64,000 nt of DNA. Origin: Candidatus Woesearchaeota archaeon. GTDB lineage: Archaea > Nanobdellota > Nanobdellia > Woesearchaeales > B29-G15. Below, piece by piece: positions 34,468 through 43,328 of the stretch. The translations under genes were made by a program, and so were the position numbers. Below the pieces are notes generated by a model that had not been told where the DNA came from, did not search any database, and saw only the letters and a list, made by a program, of their open reading frames with translations. The stretch is from NCBI GenBank assembly GCA_017610005.1, contig JAFCCU010000007.1:1-64000 (forward strand), read 5' to 3'. Numbering within the stretch: position 1 is the first letter of the stretch; the number at the start of each line of letters is the position of its first letter.

Positions 34468-35662
34468 GCCACTCAATCTCTTTATCATCAAGTTCAAGTG
34501 ATTCGTTTAACTCTTGCCTGAATTTTTCATTATTCCTATATATTACTTGTATATATGGCACAGTTTCTTTAAACGCATATTTTTTTGAAGAATGAGTAAC
34601 GCTAGCTAACTTTTCAGCAATTCCTTTTCTAATCAAATTCTTACGATTATATATCCAAATCTTCAAAATCCTTGAAGGTTTGTCATATTTAACAACGTGA
34701 TTATATTTTTCATCTTTTGCTAAAGATATTCCCACAGTTAAAAGAGCATTAACATAAACTAAAAACCTCCAATGCTGCCTCCTCCTAATCCTCCCTTTAA
34801 AGACAGCTGCTTTTGATAGGGCTTCATAAGCTCTTGCCAAGTCTTCAGCTTTCTTATACTCTTTAGGCATGTTTTCATCAATCCATAAGAGAACCTCATC
34901 AATATTTTCTGATACATTATTAAGAGCACTAAGGGCGATAGCAACTTCTTTAGTTTTTAAAATGCGAGTTATACCATCAATAAGTCCAACAACATGTCTT
35001 CTATCAGATAAAATTTCAAGTTCATCTTTACTGAGTTTATTATCAATTCTAGTTAAAATAAATAAATCAATTATTGCGCCTCTAACATCTCCATCTGCCC
35101 TTCTTGCAAGTCCTTCTAAGCCCTCTTTGTCAAATGTAATCCCTTCCTTTGTACAAATTTCTCTTAAGACCTTAACAACTGTATCGTACTTTAACTCTTC
35201 AAACTGAATCATCTGACAGCTCTTTCTTAACTTTGAAAATTTACTTGCAAATGGATCATTAGCAGTAACAATAATTGGAAAAGCGGATTCACTTAGTAAT
35301 TTAATTAAAGCTTGCACTCCTCCCCGGTCTTGCCTGCCAGCAATACCATCTATCTCATCTACCAAGATTATCTTACCCTTGAAAAGCAAACTCATTTGTT
35401 TACTTGCCGCGCCAACAATTGAGTTAATTCCAGCAGCATTTCTAAAATCACTTGCATTAAGTTCAACTAGCTCTAGTCCAAGTTCAGTAGCAATTGCAAT
35501 TGCCGATGAAGTTTTTCCACAACCAGGAGGGCCATAAAGAAGGCATGCTTTTTTCCTTGGAAAATTATTAACAAAATTTTTTAATAGATTTATCCCAGAA
35601 TCCTGCCCAATAATCTGCGCAGTACTCTTAGGTGCATATTTTCTAGTCCAGAACTCCCCCAT
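34448..35662 (-). CDS. rfcL: replication factor C large subunit
   Basis: A 404-residue AAA+ clamp-loader subunit that opens the PCNA ring at primer ends. Y-A-P-K-S-T-A-Q-I-I-G-Q starts the family N-terminus, Walker A is G-P-P-G-C-G-K-T-S, Walker B is I-L-V-D-E-I-D-G, sensor 1 lies in I-V-T-A-N-D and sensor 2 near D-G-D-V-R-G-A-I-I-D-L. Typical archaeal RfcL is about 450-500 residues; this one has a shorter C-terminus and no clear PCNA-interacting peptide. Divergent from the Sec61beta gene. Confidence 0.93.
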   Translation of the reverse strand: MGEFWTRKYAPKSTAQIIGQDSGINLLKNFVNNFPRKKACLLYGPPGCGKTSSAIAIATELGLELVELNASDFRNAAGINSIVGAASKQMSLLFKGKIILVDEIDGIAGRQDRGGVQALIKLLSESAFPIIVTANDPFASKFSKLRKSCQMIQFEELKYDTVVKVLREICTKEGITFDKEGLEGLARRADGDVRGAIIDLFILTRIDNKLSKDELEILSDRRHVVGLIDGITRILKTKEVAIALSALNNVSENIDEVLLWIDENMPKEYKKAEDLARAYEALSKAAVFKGRIRRRQHWRFLVYVNALLTVGISLAKDEKYNHVVKYDKPSRILKIWIYNRKNLIRKGIAEKLASVTHSSKKYAFKETVPYIQVIYRNNEKFRQELNESLELDDKEIEWLKGSPE

Positions 35663-35709
35663 TTAAAATTGAAAAGGATGGAGGATTTATTAAATTATCT
35701 AAACAAAAC

Positions 35710-35719
35710 CTTTTTAAAC
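35710..35719 (+). promoter_or_regulatory. TATA box for the Sec61beta/NAC pair
   Basis: CTTTTTAAAC about 28 bp before the ATG at 35743. Confidence 0.45.
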
Positions 35720-35742
35720 AATATACTACTCTTAATACCAAA

Positions 35743-35901
35743 ATGGCAAGGAATAATAAAATCTCAATGCCCTCATCTTCGGGAGGAATCGTAAGATATT
35801 TTGACGAAGATAAGTCCAAGATTAGAATTAAACCAGGTACTGTGATAATCTTAATTGGAGTTGTAGTTGTAGTTGAGATATTAATGCACACTCTTTTGTA
35901 A
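35743..35901 (+). CDS. secG: preprotein translocase subunit Sec61beta (SecG)
   Basis: A 52-residue protein with the archaeal Sec61beta pattern: M-P-S-S-S-G-G-I-V-R-Y-F-D-E-D, then K-I-R-I-K-P and one membrane helix to the end. It is the small subunit of the SecYE-beta protein-conducting channel. It ends one base before the NAC gene. SecG and NAC side by side make sense, since both act at the ribosome exit side. Confidence 0.9.
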   Translation: MARNNKISMPSSSGGIVRYFDEDKSKIRIKPGTVIILIGVVVVVEILMHTLL

Positions 35902-35902
35902 A

Positions 35903-36241
35903 ATGTTTCCAGGCGTAAATCCAAGACAAATGCAGTCCATGATGAAGAAGATGGGCATAAAGCAAGTTGAAATTCCTGCTAATGAAGTGATTATTAAGAC
36001 TGATGATTCTATTATCACAATAAGCAACCCAAATGTATCAAAAGTTAATATGATGGGCCAAGATACTTTTCAAATTACAGGCACAATTTCAGAGGAATCA
36101 ATTGAAACTACTCCCGAGATTAATGATGATGACATAAAAACAGTAATTGATCAAACGGGAACAACTGAAGAAAAAGCAAAAGAATTATTAATCAAAAATG
36201 AAGGAGATATCGCCAGAACAATTCTTGAATTAAAGCAGTAA
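35903..36241 (+). CDS. nac: nascent polypeptide-associated complex protein (NAC alpha)
   Basis: A 112-residue protein. N-terminus F-P-G-V-N-P-R-Q-M-Q-S-M-M-K-K-M-G-I, then the NAC beta-barrel (about 20-60: V-I-I-K-T-D-D-S-I-I-T-I-S-N-P-N-V), then a C-terminal UBA domain (T-E-E-K-A-K-E-L-L-I-K-N-E-G-D-I-A-R-T-I). Archaeal NAC binds ribosomes and shields emerging chains. Length is normal for the family. Confidence 0.95.
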   Translation: MFPGVNPRQMQSMMKKMGIKQVEIPANEVIIKTDDSIITISNPNVSKVNMMGQDTFQITGTISEESIETTPEINDDDIKTVIDQTGTTEEKAKELLIKNEGDIARTILELKQ

Positions 36242-36272
36242 ATTTATAAGGTCAGCATTACTATCTGATTAT

Positions 36273-36758
36273 ATGGAAAAATTTCAAGAATCACGTGCAA
36301 AAGCACAAAAGTCTGTGAAAATTGCAGACCATATGCTTTTTGTAACTTATCCTCTAATCAAGGATGATAAATTACTAATGGCGATCCTTGAAAATATTTT
36401 TTTAGCGTTCACAAATGGTATGGGATCTGTTCTTTATTATGAACGCCTATTCAAAAGAGTGCCACCATTTCACGAAACATTTGATAGTAAATATAATTTA
36501 TTTGTAGAAAAAATCATGCCAAAATACGGCCTTCATTCAAGGTTCACAACAATTATTAAGCGAGTAAAAGAGATGGTTGTAGCACATAAAGCATCTCCCA
36601 TGGAATTTTCACGGGGGGGCAAATTTGTTATTTGCTCAGAAGATTATAGGTTAAAAACATTAACTCCCGAGCAATTAAAGATTTATGTGACTGATGCAAA
36701 AGAGTTTTTAAAATTAACAAGCAGGATTGTGGAGAAAAATGAGTATATATTTAAGTAA
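36273..36758 (+). CDS. helical protein of unknown function, paralogue of the next gene
   Basis: A 161-residue all-helical protein: V-K-I-A-D-H-M-L-F-V-T-Y-P-L-I, later F-T-T-I-I-K-R-V-K-E-M-V and a final L-T-P-E-Q-L-K-I-Y helix. It matches the following gene in layout and in the D-H-x-x-x-V motif near residue 20, so the two are tandem paralogues. TATA box AATTTATAAGG lies about 25 bp upstream. Position between NAC and a MinD-like ATPase suggests a conserved neighbourhood; function unknown. Confidence 0.75.
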   Translation: MEKFQESRAKAQKSVKIADHMLFVTYPLIKDDKLLMAILENIFLAFTNGMGSVLYYERLFKRVPPFHETFDSKYNLFVEKIMPKYGLHSRFTTIIKRVKEMVVAHKASPMEFSRGGKFVICSEDYRLKTLTPEQLKIYVTDAKEFLKLTSRIVEKNEYIFK

Positions 36759-37266
36759 TGCACAAGATCAACTTAAAAGAATAGATCATCTAATTTATGT
36801 TTCATTAAAATATACTAGGACAGTTGATGTTTTAAAGTCAATCCTAAAACGATTAATTGCATGTTTTGATGAGTGTATATCTGGCTTACTTGAATTAAGT
36901 GTAGACAGAGAAAAAATTCCAGAGATTCCAACAAATGTAGTTGCTAGGATGAGAACAATAATTGAATTATTCTCTCACCCCGAAATTGAAAAACTATTAA
37001 ATTTCTATGTTATGCTAAGAAAAATTGACAAAGAAACACCTATTAAATCTAATGAATATAGGCGTGGAGTTAGAATGAGTGTTATTTTAAAAGATACTGT
37101 TGTGGAAGTTGATATTGATAATGTTGAAGAGTACTTTAAATTGGCTCAGAGTTTTTTTAGAATCTGCTTAAAGATATTTGAAGTTACTAATGAAACTGGG
37201 CAAGACCCTGATTTGGAAAGTGTCATAAGGGGCGTTGCAATTGACCTTGAATTTGAACGTGGATAA
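36739..37266 (+). CDS. helical protein of unknown function, paralogue of the previous gene
   Basis: A 175-residue protein starting at ATG 36739 inside the end of its paralogue (20-bp overlap) after a GGAGA ribosome-like site. It shares the opening Q-L-K-R-I-D-H-L-I-Y-V-S-L and the same helix order, ending in L-E-F-E-R-G. The MinD-like gene begins one base after its stop. The three genes are probably one transcript. Confidence 0.75.
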   Translation: MSIYLSNAQDQLKRIDHLIYVSLKYTRTVDVLKSILKRLIACFDECISGLLELSVDREKIPEIPTNVVARMRTIIELFSHPEIEKLLNFYVMLRKIDKETPIKSNEYRRGVRMSVILKDTVVEVDIDNVEEYFKLAQSFFRICLKIFEVTNETGQDPDLESVIRGVAIDLEFERG

Positions 37267-37267
37267 A

Positions 37268-38050
37268 ATGGATAAAGTCCTTGGTATTGTTTCTGGAAAA
37301 GGAGGAGTTGGAAAAACTACTACTGCAATTAATTTAGGGCTTGTGCTAAACAATTTTGGAAGAAGAGTTGTTGTTGTTGATGGAGATTTATTAAAACCAA
37401 ATATCGGTGCTGTTTTGGGGGTTAAATTAAAAGAAATAAAGAATCATACAATTCATCACGCAGTTAAAAATAATAAAAAGCTTGATGAAATTGTTTATGT
37501 CCATTCTTCTGGCTTAAAATTTATTCCTGGGGACCACACTGATTCATCAATTAAAGATTTAAATAAAGAGGTCTTTGAAGATATGAAGAGTTCTGAGTTA
37601 ATAATCTTAGATACTCCTCCCGGGTTTGGAGAGGATACAAGGGCAGCAATTAGAATATGTGATGCAGTCTTAGTGGTGGTTACTCCCGAAGAAGCTTCGA
37701 TTCAGGCCGGAATTAAAACAATTAACATTGCAAGAGAAGAAAAAGTAAAAATTACTGGAATAGTTTTAAACAGAAAAAGAGAAGGTAGTTACGGCAAAAC
37801 TGAAATTGAAAGTATAACCGGTATTCCAGTTATCGGCGAGATTATAGAAGATAAAAGTTTTGAAGAGGCAGCATATAATAGGCACCCAGTAACTTATTAT
37901 TATTATGATTCTAGTGTGACTGATGGCTACAAGGCACTTGCGGCAAAACTCCTTGGTGAGAAGTATGAAGGCATCCAAGATAAAAAAGAAAGAGATAGTC
38001 CGATTAATAAAATTCTTAAGAAATTAGGTTTTAAGCCATTAAATTTATAA
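37268..38050 (+). CDS. MinD/ParA-family P-loop ATPase
   Basis: A 260-residue ATPase. Deviant Walker A is S-G-K-G-G-V-G-K-T-T (about 8-17), Walker A' is V-D-G-D-L-L-K-P-N-I-G, and Walker B is I-I-L-D-T-P-P-G-F-G. Archaeal MinD homologues position proteins at membranes; the C-terminal amphipathic helix (I-N-K-I-L-K-K-L-G-F) fits membrane binding. Start ATG 37268 is used rather than an in-frame TTG-like codon inside the previous gene. It ends just before the ribosomal operon promoter. Confidence 0.9.
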   Translation: MDKVLGIVSGKGGVGKTTTAINLGLVLNNFGRRVVVVDGDLLKPNIGAVLGVKLKEIKNHTIHHAVKNNKKLDEIVYVHSSGLKFIPGDHTDSSIKDLNKEVFEDMKSSELIILDTPPGFGEDTRAAIRICDAVLVVVTPEEASIQAGIKTINIAREEKVKITGIVLNRKREGSYGKTEIESITGIPVIGEIIEDKSFEEAAYNRHPVTYYYYDSSVTDGYKALAAKLLGEKYEGIQDKKERDSPINKILKKLGFKPLNL

Positions 38051-38168
38051 AGGGATGCAATTTCCATATCTTAAATTAAGCCTATTTTCCACAAAATGCG
38101 TAGGAAATGCTCTATGGCCGGCTTAATCCACTCAGAAGTGCCAGAGCTGTACTTTCTGATGATACAAA
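38044..38168 (+). promoter_or_regulatory. promoter and structured leader of the ribosomal/RNAP operon
   Basis: TTTATAAAG (38044-38052) is a TATA box that places the start near 38073. The leader then opens with an ATTAAGCC (38075-38082) / GGCTTAAT (38120-38127) stem enclosing a TTTTCC/GGAAA inner stem (about 38085-38107). CACT-CAGA-AGTG (38129-38140) and CAGA/TCTG (38142-38145 with 38155-38158) follow, ending about 10 bases before the ATG. Such leaders often bind an r-protein for feedback control. Confidence 0.6.
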
Positions 38169-38624
38169 ATGGAACAAACTGAATTTAGACACATTGTGAG
38201 AATAGGGGGCTCAGACCTTCCAGGTACAAAGTCAGTCCTATTTGCTTTAAGAAAAGTTAAAGGTATTGGATTTATTATGGGAAATGCCATTTGCCACTTA
38301 TCTCAAATTGATAGAACTAAAAGAGCAGGAGATTTAAGCGATACTGAGATTAGAAAATTAAATTCTACCATTGAAAATTTGAAAAATGAAAGCTTGCCTA
38401 AATGGCTTGTTAACAGAAGAAAAGATCCAGAAACTGGTGTTGATAAACATTTAATGGGTCCAGACTTAATGCTTGCAAAAGAAGATGATATTAAAACTTT
38501 AAGAAAGATTAAGAGTTATAAGGGATTTAGACATGGTAAGGGCCTTCCTGTAAGGGGTCAGAAAACTAAGTCCAATTTTAGAAGAAACAAAGGTAAATCT
38601 TTGGGAGTAAAGAGGAAGAGATAA
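38169..38624 (+). CDS. rps13: 30S ribosomal protein S13
   Basis: A 151-residue S13 with the archaeal opening F-R-H-I-V-R-I-G-G-S-D-L-P-G-T-K, a helix-two-turn-helix region (V-K-G-I-G-F-I-M-G-N-A-I) and the Arg/Lys-rich C-terminus G-L-P-V-R-G-Q-K-T-K-S-N-F-R-R that contacts tRNA and head bridges. First gene of the operon; its stop overlaps the S4 start (TAATG). Confidence 0.97.
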   Translation: MEQTEFRHIVRIGGSDLPGTKSVLFALRKVKGIGFIMGNAICHLSQIDRTKRAGDLSDTEIRKLNSTIENLKNESLPKWLVNRRKDPETGVDKHLMGPDLMLAKEDDIKTLRKIKSYKGFRHGKGLPVRGQKTKSNFRRNKGKSLGVKRKR

Positions 38625-39202
38625 TGGGAGATCCAAAATTCCAACATAAAAAGTACGTCACTCCAGACCATCCTTGGCAAAAAGAGAGACTTGAATCAGA
38701 GCGAGCTTTTATGCAAGAGTATGGAATTAGAAATAAAAAAGAATTATGGAAGATGGAGTCTTTGAAAAAAAGGTTTGCTGCGAGAGTTAAGGAGCTTATT
38801 GCAGATGAATCAAAACAAAGCGAACTTGAAATGCAGCAACTTTTGGGAAGAATGTATTCTCTTGGTTTAATTGAAGACCAGGGTGCTGATGTGGATGTTC
38901 TTTTAAGTTTAGAACTAAAATCTGTTCTTGATAGAAGATTACAAACTCTTGTTTTAAGGAAAAATTTAGCTCACACAATTAAACAAGCCAGACAATTTAT
39001 TGTTCATGGTCATATTTATGTAAAAGATAAAAAAATGACTTCTCCATCCCATATTACTAAAAGAGATGAAGAAGCAGGCTTAAGATTTTCAGCAGATTCA
39101 AAGTTAGCTGTGCCTAATCACCCAGAGGTTAGTAAGGAAGTTAAACCAAAAAAACCTCGACCTCCAAAAGAGGATAAGAGAAGAAGAGGTAGACGAAGAT
39201 GA
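38624..39202 (+). CDS. rps4: 30S ribosomal protein S4
   Basis: A 192-residue S4. After a basic start, the S4 RNA-binding domain (about 100-160) reads [12 protein letters not shown], then [13 protein letters not shown]. The tail is a Lys/Arg-rich stretch with P-K-K-P-R-P-P-K. One-base overlap with rps13 and 4 bp with rps11 show translational coupling. Confidence 0.97.
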   Translation: MGDPKFQHKKYVTPDHPWQKERLESERAFMQEYGIRNKKELWKMESLKKRFAARVKELIADESKQSELEMQQLLGRMYSLGLIEDQGADVDVLLSLELKSVLDRRLQTLVLRKNLAHTIKQARQFIVHGHIYVKDKKMTSPSHITKRDEEAGLRFSADSKLAVPNHPEVSKEVKPKKPRPPKEDKRRRGRRR

Positions 39203-39600
39203 GACCAACAACTGGACTTAGATGGGGTGTAGCACATATATTCTCTTCATATAATAATACTATAGTTCATATTACAGACATTTCAGGGACTGAAACAATT
39301 GTTATTAAGTCTGGTGGAATGATTGTTAAGGCAGATAGAATGGAATCTTCTCCAACTGCAGCAATGATTGCTGCAAAAGAAGCTTCCCAAGCTGCAAGAG
39401 ACGTTGGAATAAACGCTCTTCATGTTAAAATCAAGGCCCCCGGAGGCCATAATGGTCCACATTCACCTGGTCCTGGAGCACAAGCTGCAGTTCGCGCATT
39501 TTCCAGAATGGGAATGAAGATTGGAACAATTGAAGATGTCACTCCGCAACCACATGATGGATGCCGAAAGAAAGGAGGAAGACGGGGTCGAAGAGTATGA
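39199..39600 (+). CDS. rps11: 30S ribosomal protein S11
   Basis: A 133-residue S11: [34 protein letters not shown] and the C-terminal [11 protein letters not shown] loop, with the basic tail G-R-R-G-R-R-V. Overlaps both neighbours by 4 bp. Confidence 0.97.
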   Translation: MRPTTGLRWGVAHIFSSYNNTIVHITDISGTETIVIKSGGMIVKADRMESSPTAAMIAAKEASQAARDVGINALHVKIKAPGGHNGPHSPGPGAQAAVRAFSRMGMKIGTIEDVTPQPHDGCRKKGGRRGRRV

Positions 39601-40382
39601 AACTAGTCTCAAAAAATAAGGAAGACACTAGAAGAACCTTTGTAGTCGAAGGAGAACCTTATTGGTTTGTAAATTCATTAAGAAGAATAATGGCCACAGA
39701 AGTTCCAGTTTTAGCTATTGAAGATGTGGAATTTAGAAAAAATGATTCAGCAGCATATGATGAAATTGTTGCATTAAGACTTGGTTTAATGCCACTTAAA
39801 ACTGATATTAAAAATCTAAATTTGAAGAGTGAATGTAATTGTAAGGGAGCAGGTTGCTCAATGTGCGAAGTTAAATATCATTTAAAAGAAAAAGGCCCAA
39901 AAACTGTTTATGCAAAACATATAAAATCATCAGACCCAAAATTAATGCCTGTTTTTGAAGATATGCCAATTGTTAAACTTGGCAAAGGCCAAGAATTAGA
40001 GTTTGAGGCAATTGCTGTTTTAGGAAAAGGTAATGTACATATGAAATGGTCTCCTGGATTATTTCACTATAAATACTTTCCAAAAATAAACACTGGCAAA
40101 TCAACATGCACTGAAGCAATTGACAGATGCCCTCTTGGCATTCTTGAGTTAAAAGCTGGCAAGGTTGTTGTTAATGAACTTAAACAATTAGATTGTCATT
40201 TATGTGAAGCATGTTCAGATGCTTGTAAAGATATCAAAGTAGAACTTGACGAAAATAAACATGTGATCATGATGGAGTCCTGGGGGCAATTAACTTGCAA
40301 AGAAATTGTTCATAAGGCATCTTCTATTTTTGAAGATAAACTTAATGAGTTTGCAGAAAAAATTGCTAAGGATAAAAAATGA
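39597..40382 (+). CDS. rpoD: DNA-directed RNA polymerase subunit D (Rpo3) with ferredoxin-like insertion
   Basis: A 261-residue subunit equivalent to eukaryotic RPB3, forming the assembly platform with subunits L, N and [18 protein letters not shown] opens the fold. The cysteine insertion [11 protein letters not shown] (about 79-89) and a second group (C-P near 180, then [11 protein letters not shown] near 200-210) indicate an iron-sulfur or zinc-bearing ferredoxin-like domain, seen in some archaeal RpoD. ATG 39597 overlaps the S11 stop (ATGA). Confidence 0.93.
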   Translation: MKLVSKNKEDTRRTFVVEGEPYWFVNSLRRIMATEVPVLAIEDVEFRKNDSAAYDEIVALRLGLMPLKTDIKNLNLKSECNCKGAGCSMCEVKYHLKEKGPKTVYAKHIKSSDPKLMPVFEDMPIVKLGKGQELEFEAIAVLGKGNVHMKWSPGLFHYKYFPKINTGKSTCTEAIDRCPLGILELKAGKVVVNELKQLDCHLCEACSDACKDIKVELDENKHVIMMESWGQLTCKEIVHKASSIFEDKLNEFAEKIAKDKK

Positions 40383-40717
40383 AAAACCAAATAACAACAA
40401 AATTAACTGAGAAAGTGTATGAAAAAGCACGTACTGATAAGAGTAAATTTTGGTGGGTAATTGCAAAGGAACTTGAAAAGTCAAGAAGGACTCGCCCAGA
40501 AGTTAATTTATACAAATTATCCAAAGTTACTAAAGATGGTGAAACTGTTTTAGTTCCAGGAAAAGTACTTGGTACAGGTACCTTAGATCACAAATTAAAT
40601 GTTATTGCACTTTCATTTTCAGCTACTGCCCTAGAAAAATTAGGAAAAATGGCAGTAACATTATCTGACTTAGTTGATTCAGGAAAAACTCCAAAGGCAG
40701 TGAGGATTATAAAATGA
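40379..40717 (+). CDS. rpl18e: 50S ribosomal protein L18e
   Basis: A 112-residue L18e: P-E-V-N-L-Y-K-L-S-K-V-T, then V-P-G-K-V-L-G-T-G-T-L-D-H-K-L-N-V-I-A-L-S-F-S, typical of the archaeal/eukaryotic family. Overlaps neighbours by 4 bp each. Confidence 0.95.
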   Translation: MKNQITTKLTEKVYEKARTDKSKFWWVIAKELEKSRRTRPEVNLYKLSKVTKDGETVLVPGKVLGTGTLDHKLNVIALSFSATALEKLGKMAVTLSDLVDSGKTPKAVRIIK

Positions 40718-41142
40718 TTATTGATGCAAAAGGATTAATTTTAGGCAGAATTGCAGGTCTTGCAGCTGAACAAGCATTAAGGGGCAACACAGTAATCATA
40801 GTAAACTCAGCAGAAGCAGTAATTTCTGGGAGAACAAAAAGTACTATTGCCAAAGGTAAGAAACGACAAGAGATTGGTGTTGTTAAACAGGGACCATACA
40901 CTCCAAAAAAACCAGCGGGCTTAATGAGAAGAGCTGTTAGGGGAATGCTTCCTTGGAAAAAAGCCAGAGGGCGTGAAGCGTTTTCAAGAGTTAAGTGTTA
41001 TGAAGACTATCCAGAAGATATTAAAGGAGAAGTATTACAAGTTCCAGAAAAAATTAAGGCTACTAAGTTAACAACCCTTAAAAGAATTACTTTGGGCGAA
41101 TTATGCATAGCTGTAAGTGGAGCTAAGGGGAAGAATAAATGA
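40714..41142 (+). CDS. rpl13: 50S ribosomal protein L13
   Basis: A 142-residue L13: I-I-D-A-K-G-L-I-L-G-R-I-A, V-N-S-A-E-A-V-I-S-G, and M-R-R-A-V-R-G-M-L-P-W-K-K-A-R-G-R-E-A-F, the family core. Coupled to rps9 by a 4-bp overlap. Confidence 0.96.
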   Translation: MIIDAKGLILGRIAGLAAEQALRGNTVIIVNSAEAVISGRTKSTIAKGKKRQEIGVVKQGPYTPKKPAGLMRRAVRGMLPWKKARGREAFSRVKCYEDYPEDIKGEVLQVPEKIKATKLTTLKRITLGELCIAVSGAKGKNK

Positions 41143-41534
41143 AGAAAGTAATCTTAACCTCAGGAAAGAGAAAAAGAGCAGTAGCAAGAGCCCACCTCAA
41201 GGAAGGCCAAGGTATTGTGAAGGTTAATAACATTAATATTGAGAATTTTGAACCAGCTATTTGTAAAATGAAAATCCTTGAACCATTGATTTTAGCAGGG
41301 GAAAAGGCAAAAAAGGTTAACATCTCAGTAAATATTATTGGTGGTGGAGTTGTTGGTCAAGCTGAAGCAGCAAGACTAGCTGTTGCAAGAGCCTTAGCTG
41401 AATATGATAAGGGTCTTGAATCAGTATATCTTGAGTACGATAGAAACTTGCTAGTTGCAGATGTTAGACGAAATGAACCACATAAACCTAACAGAAGTAA
41501 ACCAAGAGCTAAACGACAGAAATCCTACAGATAG
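41139..41534 (+). CDS. rps9: 30S ribosomal protein S9
   Basis: A 131-residue S9 ending in the invariant basic tail K-R-Q-K-S-Y-R, which reaches the P-site tRNA. The core V-V-G-Q-A-E-A-A-R-L-A-V-A-R-A-L and V-R-R-N-E-P-H-K-P-N-R-S-K-P-R are present. The last codons and stop form one arm of a hairpin that is duplicated downstream. Confidence 0.96.
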   Translation: MKKVILTSGKRKRAVARAHLKEGQGIVKVNNINIENFEPAICKMKILEPLILAGEKAKKVNISVNIIGGGVVGQAEAARLAVARALAEYDKGLESVYLEYDRNLLVADVRRNEPHKPNRSKPRAKRQKSYR

Positions 41535-41637
41535 GATTTCTCGGCATTTTCGTAAATAAAAATACGACAGAAATCCTACAGATAGGATTTCTCGGCATTT
41601 TCGTAAATAAAAATACGACAGAAATCATACAGGTGAA
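41513..41637 (+). repeat. 51-bp tandem duplication of the rps9 3' end with perfect hairpin
   Basis: Unit 41513-41563 recurs at 41564-41614, and a third partial, diverged copy begins at 41615. Each full unit holds a perfect 10-bp stem AGAAATCCTA-CAGA-TAGGATTTCT (41518-41541 and 41569-41592). The first copy includes the last codons and TAG of rps9. It lies directly before rpoN. Confidence 0.93.
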
Positions 41638-41640
41638 AAA

Positions 41641-41838
41641 ATGATAATCCCAGTTAGATGTTGGAGTTGTGGCAAACCAGTTGGCCAGTTATGGGACTCT
41701 TTCAATGCTAAAGTTAAGAAAGGAGAGACCCCAAAAAAAGCAATGGATGAACTGGGATTAGAAAGATACTGCTGCAGATCATTATTCTTAGGCCATGTTG
41801 ATTTAATTGATATCGCTGGCAAATATAAAAAGTTCTAA
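41641..41838 (+). CDS. rpoN: DNA-directed RNA polymerase subunit N (Rpo10)
   Basis: A 65-residue zinc protein, the RPB10 homologue: I-P-V-R-C-W-S-C-G-K-P-V-G and E-R-Y-C-C-R-S-L-F-L-G-H-V-D-L-I give the C-x2-C and C-C zinc ligands. Normal length. Preceded by GGTGAAAAA. Confidence 0.97.
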   Translation: MIIPVRCWSCGKPVGQLWDSFNAKVKKGETPKKAMDELGLERYCCRSLFLGHVDLIDIAGKYKKF

Positions 41839-41924
41839 CCTATTTTTAAAGAATTCTTCCAAATATATTCTCCAAAGTCAAAACCTTTTTATACTGCCTG
41901 CAAATAACTTAGTTAAGTTCTACT

Positions 41925-43328
41925 ATGTATGATGTGATTGTGATTGGGGCTGGGCCTGCGGGATTATTTGCTGCAGATAAACTAGCTGATAATAATCTTA
42001 AGGTTTTAGTTGTTGATAAAGGTAAGGACATTAAAAAAAGAAAGTGCAAAATTAATTCAACAAGAATGGGATGTCTTAAGTGTAAGACTTGCGATATAAT
42101 GTTTGGAGTAGGGGGTGCTGGCGCATTTTCTGATGGGAAATTAATCTTCTCAACAAAGATAGGAATCTTTATGGATCAACTAGAGATTACTGATGAACAA
42201 GCAGCAAAATACATGGAGAGAGTAGAAAACATTTTTCTTGATTGTGGGATTGATAAAACAATATATGGCACTTCAAAAAGGGTTAAAGAGTGGTTAAAAA
42301 GAACTGAAAAAGTAGATGAATTAGTTAAATTAAATAATCCAAATAAAACCCCTTCAATTAAATTGGTGCCGTCAAAACAACGCCATATTGGATCAGATAA
42401 TACTCCTTTGGTAATTGGTAGGTTTAAGGAAAAATTAGAAGCGAAGGGAGTTACTTTTAAATTAAATTTTGAAGTTCAAGAGATTTTAAAAAATGATAAT
42501 TTCTATATTAAACGGGGAACTGAAATTGAGCAATCTAAGTATCTAATTGTGGCTCCAGGAAGAGGGGGAGCTTATTGGTTTAGAGACACAGCCCACAAAT
42601 TAGGAATCAAAACCGCATTTGGTCCAATTGATGTAGGGGTTAGAGTTGAAGTTTTAGCCAAAGACATGGATGAGATAACCAAGGTAATTTATGACCCAAA
42701 ATTTTGGATTGATACGCCCACTTATGGGGATCGCGTAAGAACTTTTTGCACTAATCCCAGGGGTTTTGTAACGATTGAACAATTTGAAAACATGCAAATT
42801 GTTAATGGTCATGCAATGAGAAACAAAAGAACAAAAAATACAAATTTTGCAATGCTTTCAACAATAAATTTAACTAAACCTATTGTAGATACCACCGAAT
42901 ACGGAAGGAATATTGCAAGATTTTGCAATTACATTGCCGATGGCAAACCCATTATTCAAAAGCTTGGCGATTTAAAGCGGGGAGGTAGGAGTTATCAAAA
43001 AGGTATTGATAAAAACGTTGTTAGACAGACTCTTAAAACAGTGTGCACAGGAGACTTAGGCCTTGCTTATAATTACCGTATTATTATAAATATTTTGGAG
43101 GGCTTGCAAATGTTAAATATGGTTATTCCAGGTGTTTACAAGGATAGCACATTACTTTACGCCCCAGAAGTTAAGTTTTATGACACAAGATATACTACTG
43201 ACTCGAATTTGCAAACCAATGTGCCTGGATTGTATGTTGCAGGCGATGGGGCAGGTAAATCAAGAGGTATTGTTGGGGCTGCTGTAACTGGTATTCTCGC
43301 CGCAGAAGGCGTAATTAGAAATTCTTAA
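41925..43328 (+). CDS. uncharacterised FAD-dependent dehydrogenase (COG2509-like)
   Basis: A 467-residue flavoprotein. The N-terminal dinucleotide site is V-I-G-A-G-P-A-G-L-F-A-A-D, with V-V-D-K-G as the second-strand acid. Cysteines in M-G-C-L-K-C-K-T-C precede G-V-G-G-A-G-A-F-S-D-G-K, a family signature. The C-terminal G-L-Y-V-A-G-D-G-A-G-K-S-R-G-I-V completes the FAD site. Substrate unknown. A TATA box (TTTTTATAC) lies about 35 bp upstream. It overlaps the convergent TFS gene by 4 bp. Confidence 0.9.
   Translation: MYDVIVIGAGPAGLFAADKLADNNLKVLVVDKGKDIKKRKCKINSTRMGCLKCKTCDIMFGVGGAGAFSDGKLIFSTKIGIFMDQLEITDEQAAKYMERVENIFLDCGIDKTIYGTSKRVKEWLKRTEKVDELVKLNNPNKTPSIKLVPSKQRHIGSDNTPLVIGRFKEKLEAKGVTFKLNFEVQEILKNDNFYIKRGTEIEQSKYLIVAPGRGGAYWFRDTAHKLGIKTAFGPIDVGVRVEVLAKDMDEITKVIYDPKFWIDTPTYGDRVRTFCTNPRGFVTIEQFENMQIVNGHAMRNKRTKNTNFAMLSTINLTKPIVDTTEYGRNIARFCNYIADGKPIIQKLGDLKRGGRSYQKGIDKNVVRQTLKTVCTGDLGLAYNYRIIINILEGLQMLNMVIPGVYKDSTLLYAPEVKFYDTRYTTDSNLQTNVPGLYVAGDGAGKSRGIVGAAVTGILAAEGVIRNS

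Noticed and set aside
38051..38168. Box C/D or H/ACA guide RNA before rps13
   Set aside because: A TGATGA word is present, but paired C/D boxes or a proper H/ACA end are not; the position fits an mRNA leader better.
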